Shown here: positions 32,130-33,558 of the stretch, one piece after another | Layout of the letters: every line of letters begins with the position of its first letter | How positions within the stretch are numbered: the stretch's first letter is position 1 | DNA from: a virus | Virus record (IMG/VR): IMGVR_UViG_3300045135_000761 | Coordinates: 1-33,558 of that record | Direction: 5' to 3' (one strand) | DNA length: 33,558 nucleotides | Program-made: the position numbers and the translations under genes | The notes under the pieces: generated by a model | What the model was told of the DNA's origin: nothing | What the model saw: the letters and a program-made list of their open reading frames with translations, nothing else | Database searches by the model: none

Positions 32130-32830
32130 TTTTCTCCATTCAATTCAGTTACTGCACTACATACATTAGGAAAGTGATATTGTAACACATCCCAGCACTG
32201 TTGTGCAACCACCATGTGCTCTTTTTGTGTCCCATTTGCCATGCGCAGATCACAGTAGTGAATCCACGAACGAAGTGTACCAGCCATGTACAATGTCGTC
32301 TCTGTATTGCCTTCGGGTAACACTGCACGTGCCTGTTCCTTTGCAATACCATTATCAAGCGCCCAGTCATATGCAACACGTGCAGTCTCGATCACTTGTT
32401 TTTGCATCATATTCCACTTTTCAAGCAGACGGGATTCGGGAGTTGATATTGAGTCCTTCGAAGGTTCTTGTTTCTCAATGGGTATTGAGTTCTGACGGTT
32501 CTTGGGATCCTGTAAGCGTGCCTGACGCAAAGTAAATGCTTCGCTTACCGCATACCTTTGACTGAACTCCTGAAACGAGAACGACCTATGGCGCAGGATC
32601 TGACGCGATATATCACGTGTTGTTCGAATCTCCATCGTGACCGATACCATCTCGAATGGTGACCAATGTTTCTCACGAATTAGATACTTGATCAGACGTT
32701 GTGCGGTCTCGGTGTTATTTTGATTTGCAGGATTACTGACACGTGCCGCATATGCGATAAAGTCTTCTGCGGTATGACACTCAGTGGTTACACTGGGTTT
32801 CGACAATGCAACCAATTTAACTTCACTCAT
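32126..32830 (-). CDS. thyX: FAD-dependent thymidylate synthase ThyX
   Basis: The ThyX signature RHRSFSFQEFSQRY (about 80-93) is complete, including RHRxxS and the following SQRY. ERIK-type context (HWSPFEMVSVTMEI), EGNTETTLYMAGTLRSWIHY and a C-terminal EHMVVAQQCWDVL helix are also present. Length 234, as usual. It makes dTMP from dUMP with methylene-THF and reduced FAD, replacing the T4 td enzyme. GGAG lies six bases before the ATG. The gene overlaps a small membrane protein gene by eight bases and sits with dCMP deaminase, which supplies its dUMP. Confidence 0.95.
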   Translation of the reverse strand: MSEVKLVALSKPSVTTECHTAEDFIAYAARVSNPANQNNTETAQRLIKYLIREKHWSPFEMVSVTMEIRTTRDISRQILRHRSFSFQEFSQRYAVSEAFTLRQARLQDPKNRQNSIPIEKQEPSKDSISTPESRLLEKWNMMQKQVIETARVAYDWALDNGIAKEQARAVLPEGNTETTLYMAGTLRSWIHYCDLRMANGTQKEHMVVAQQCWDVLQYHFPNVCSAVTELNGEK

Positions 32831-32993
32831 TATTTTCTCCGTTAATTAACTTATCAAGGCGTCGACCACCTTCTGTGTCAACCCACTGAGCACCCTTATA
32901 CAGGTACGTGATACCAGTATACAGGATGTCCCACAAAAGTGCAATGGGGACTAACACAACATACTTAAGAATTTTAACAAAATCAATATTCAT
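32823..32993 (-). CDS. Small single-pass membrane protein (56 aa)
   Basis: A short frame from ATG 32993 to TGA 32823. It starts MNIDFVKILKYVVLVPIALL, continues WDILYTGITYLY and ends with a soluble acidic/basic tail (VDTEGGRRLDKLINGE). Residues about 8-32 can span the membrane. Similar tiny proteins occur near nucleotide-metabolism genes of marine T4-like phages, with no assigned role. It overlaps the dCMP deaminase end by 11 bases and the thyX start by 8; AGGTG precedes it. Confidence 0.75.
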   Translation of the reverse strand: MNIDFVKILKYVVLVPIALLWDILYTGITYLYKGAQWVDTEGGRRLDKLINGENNE

Positions 32994-33462
32994 TTGGATT
33001 CACCTTTTCTACATGTATACCGCACGTTTTCAAAAAATCAAAACCACAACCTTTATTCGCTTCGTAGTCTTGTCCATAGTAAACCGTATCTATACCGGCT
33101 TGATAAATTAGTTTCGCACACTCGATACAAGGGGTGTGAGTCACAAATATCGATGCACCCTCACCTGATTCGGCACATCGCGCAAGTTTTGTGATGGCAT
33201 TTGCTTCTGCATGTAACACTTCGGGTTTGGTCTTGTAGACGTTGTAATGTGCATAGTCGTCTGGATGCATCCAATCTTGGATTAGGAATTTGTTGATTGT
33301 TTCACACTCATTACTCCAACCTGACGGCATACCATTGAAACCAATAGAGATGATGCGATTATCCTTGACGATGATCGCACCCACTTGTAGTTTTTTGGCA
33401 TATGAGAGACCCGCAGTTTCTTCCGCGATTCTCATATAGTAGGATTTCATTTTAGGTTTCAT
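32983..33462 (-). CDS. cd: dCMP deaminase
   Basis: The zinc site of the cytidine/deoxycytidylate deaminase family is complete: HAEANAI (His 84, catalytic Glu 86) and PCIEC (Cys 112 and Cys 115). GFNGMPSGWSNEC upstream is typical of dCMP deaminases. It converts dCMP to dUMP, the substrate of ThyX. T4 Cd has 193 residues; this has 159. I chose the ATG at 33462, with GGAA upstream, because the longer in-frame ATG at 33498 lies inside the terminator stem. Confidence 0.92.
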   Translation of the reverse strand: MKPKMKSYYMRIAEETAGLSYAKKLQVGAIIVKDNRIISIGFNGMPSGWSNECETINKFLIQDWMHPDDYAHYNVYKTKPEVLHAEANAITKLARCAESGEGASIFVTHTPCIECAKLIYQAGIDTVYYGQDYEANKGCGFDFLKTCGIHVEKVNPNEY

Positions 33463-33476
33463 ACATTTTCCATAAT

Positions 33477-33530
33477 AAAAAACAGCGACAACACTCATAG
33501 CAATTCATAGCAATCTTCGTGTGTTGTCGC
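33477..33530 (-). terminator. Rho-independent terminator for an upstream gene
   Basis: On the minus strand a perfect ten-base stem (33521-33530 with 33485-33494, GCGACAACAC and its complement) closes a 26-base loop and is followed after two bases by six T residues (33482-33477). It ends transcripts coming from beyond the right edge, just before the dCMP deaminase gene. The loop holds two exact tandem copies of tcatagcaat (33495-33514). Confidence 0.8.
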
Positions 33531-33558
33531 CCAAGTCCTCCTAGAATGTTAAGTCACG
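33531..33558. other. Right edge, no gene identified
   Basis: These 28 bases hold stop codons in all three minus frames and an AGGAGG element with no following usable start. They probably cover the very end of a leftward gene outside the window. Confidence 0.4.

Noticed and set aside
33463-33498. Longer start for dCMP deaminase
   Set aside because: The extra codons fall in the terminator stem and T tract, and GGAA precedes the ATG at 33462.

Overview
The window is part of the genome of a T4-like contractile-tailed phage (a myovirus), most like the marine T4 relatives such as cyanophages and their heterotroph-infecting cousins. The evidence is an almost complete T4-type baseplate and tail-hub gene set (gp48, 53, 27, 5, 25, 6, 8, 4, 54, 26, 51, 29), together with gp32, gp33, a dCMP deaminase and ThyX. 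Sites matching or close to the T4 late promoter box (TATAAATA) sit in front of structural genes. The sequence does not identify the host; no photosynthesis genes or tRNAs are seen.

Layout. (1) 1-5017, minus strand: the first 1672 codons of a giant acidic repeat protein that runs off the left edge. It is dominated by YTG-type motifs, which at the left edge become nine exact-length 189-bp (63-residue) tandem units. (2) 5046-22792, minus strand: a tightly packed late operon that reads, in transcription order, gp48, gp53, gp27-like hub, gp5-like OB-fold plus lysozyme-like hub, amidase, beta-helix spike, an unknown protein, gp25, gp6, gp8, an 1808-residue structural protein and a 77-residue coiled-coil protein. 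(3) 22793-22842: a short divergent promoter region. (4) 22843-28181, plus strand: gp4, an inserted glycosyltransferase-like gene, a conserved unknown, gp54-like, gp26, gp51 (probably reached by a -1 frameshift) and gp29 tape measure. (5) 28182-33462, minus strand: replication, transcription and nucleotide metabolism: dCMP deaminase, a small membrane protein, ThyX, a conserved unknown, a small Cys/His protein, a short nucleotide-sugar dehydrogenase, a small AbrB-like protein, an unknown, gp33, a DUF2452 protein and gp32. (6) A hairpin terminator for an upstream gene lies at the right edge.

How it works together. Regions 2 and 4 build the baseplate, central spike and tail-tube start. gp4 finishes the head. 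The giant repeat protein is probably a tail fibre or whisker-like appendage. gp33 is the coactivator that the late promoters need. gp32, ThyX and dCMP deaminase serve DNA replication and dTMP supply.

Most notable observations: the nested repeat architecture, with regularity increasing toward the distal end; a perfect T-TTT-TTT slippery heptamer joining gp26 to an ATG-less gp51 directly before the tape measure, as in lambda G/GT; a stranded copy of the gp4 C-terminal tail after the glycosyltransferase gene, marking a cassette insertion; a gp5 split into three genes in which the lysozyme-like domain lacks its glutamate while the next gene carries an intact amidase; and a possible pseudoknot in the gp32 leader.
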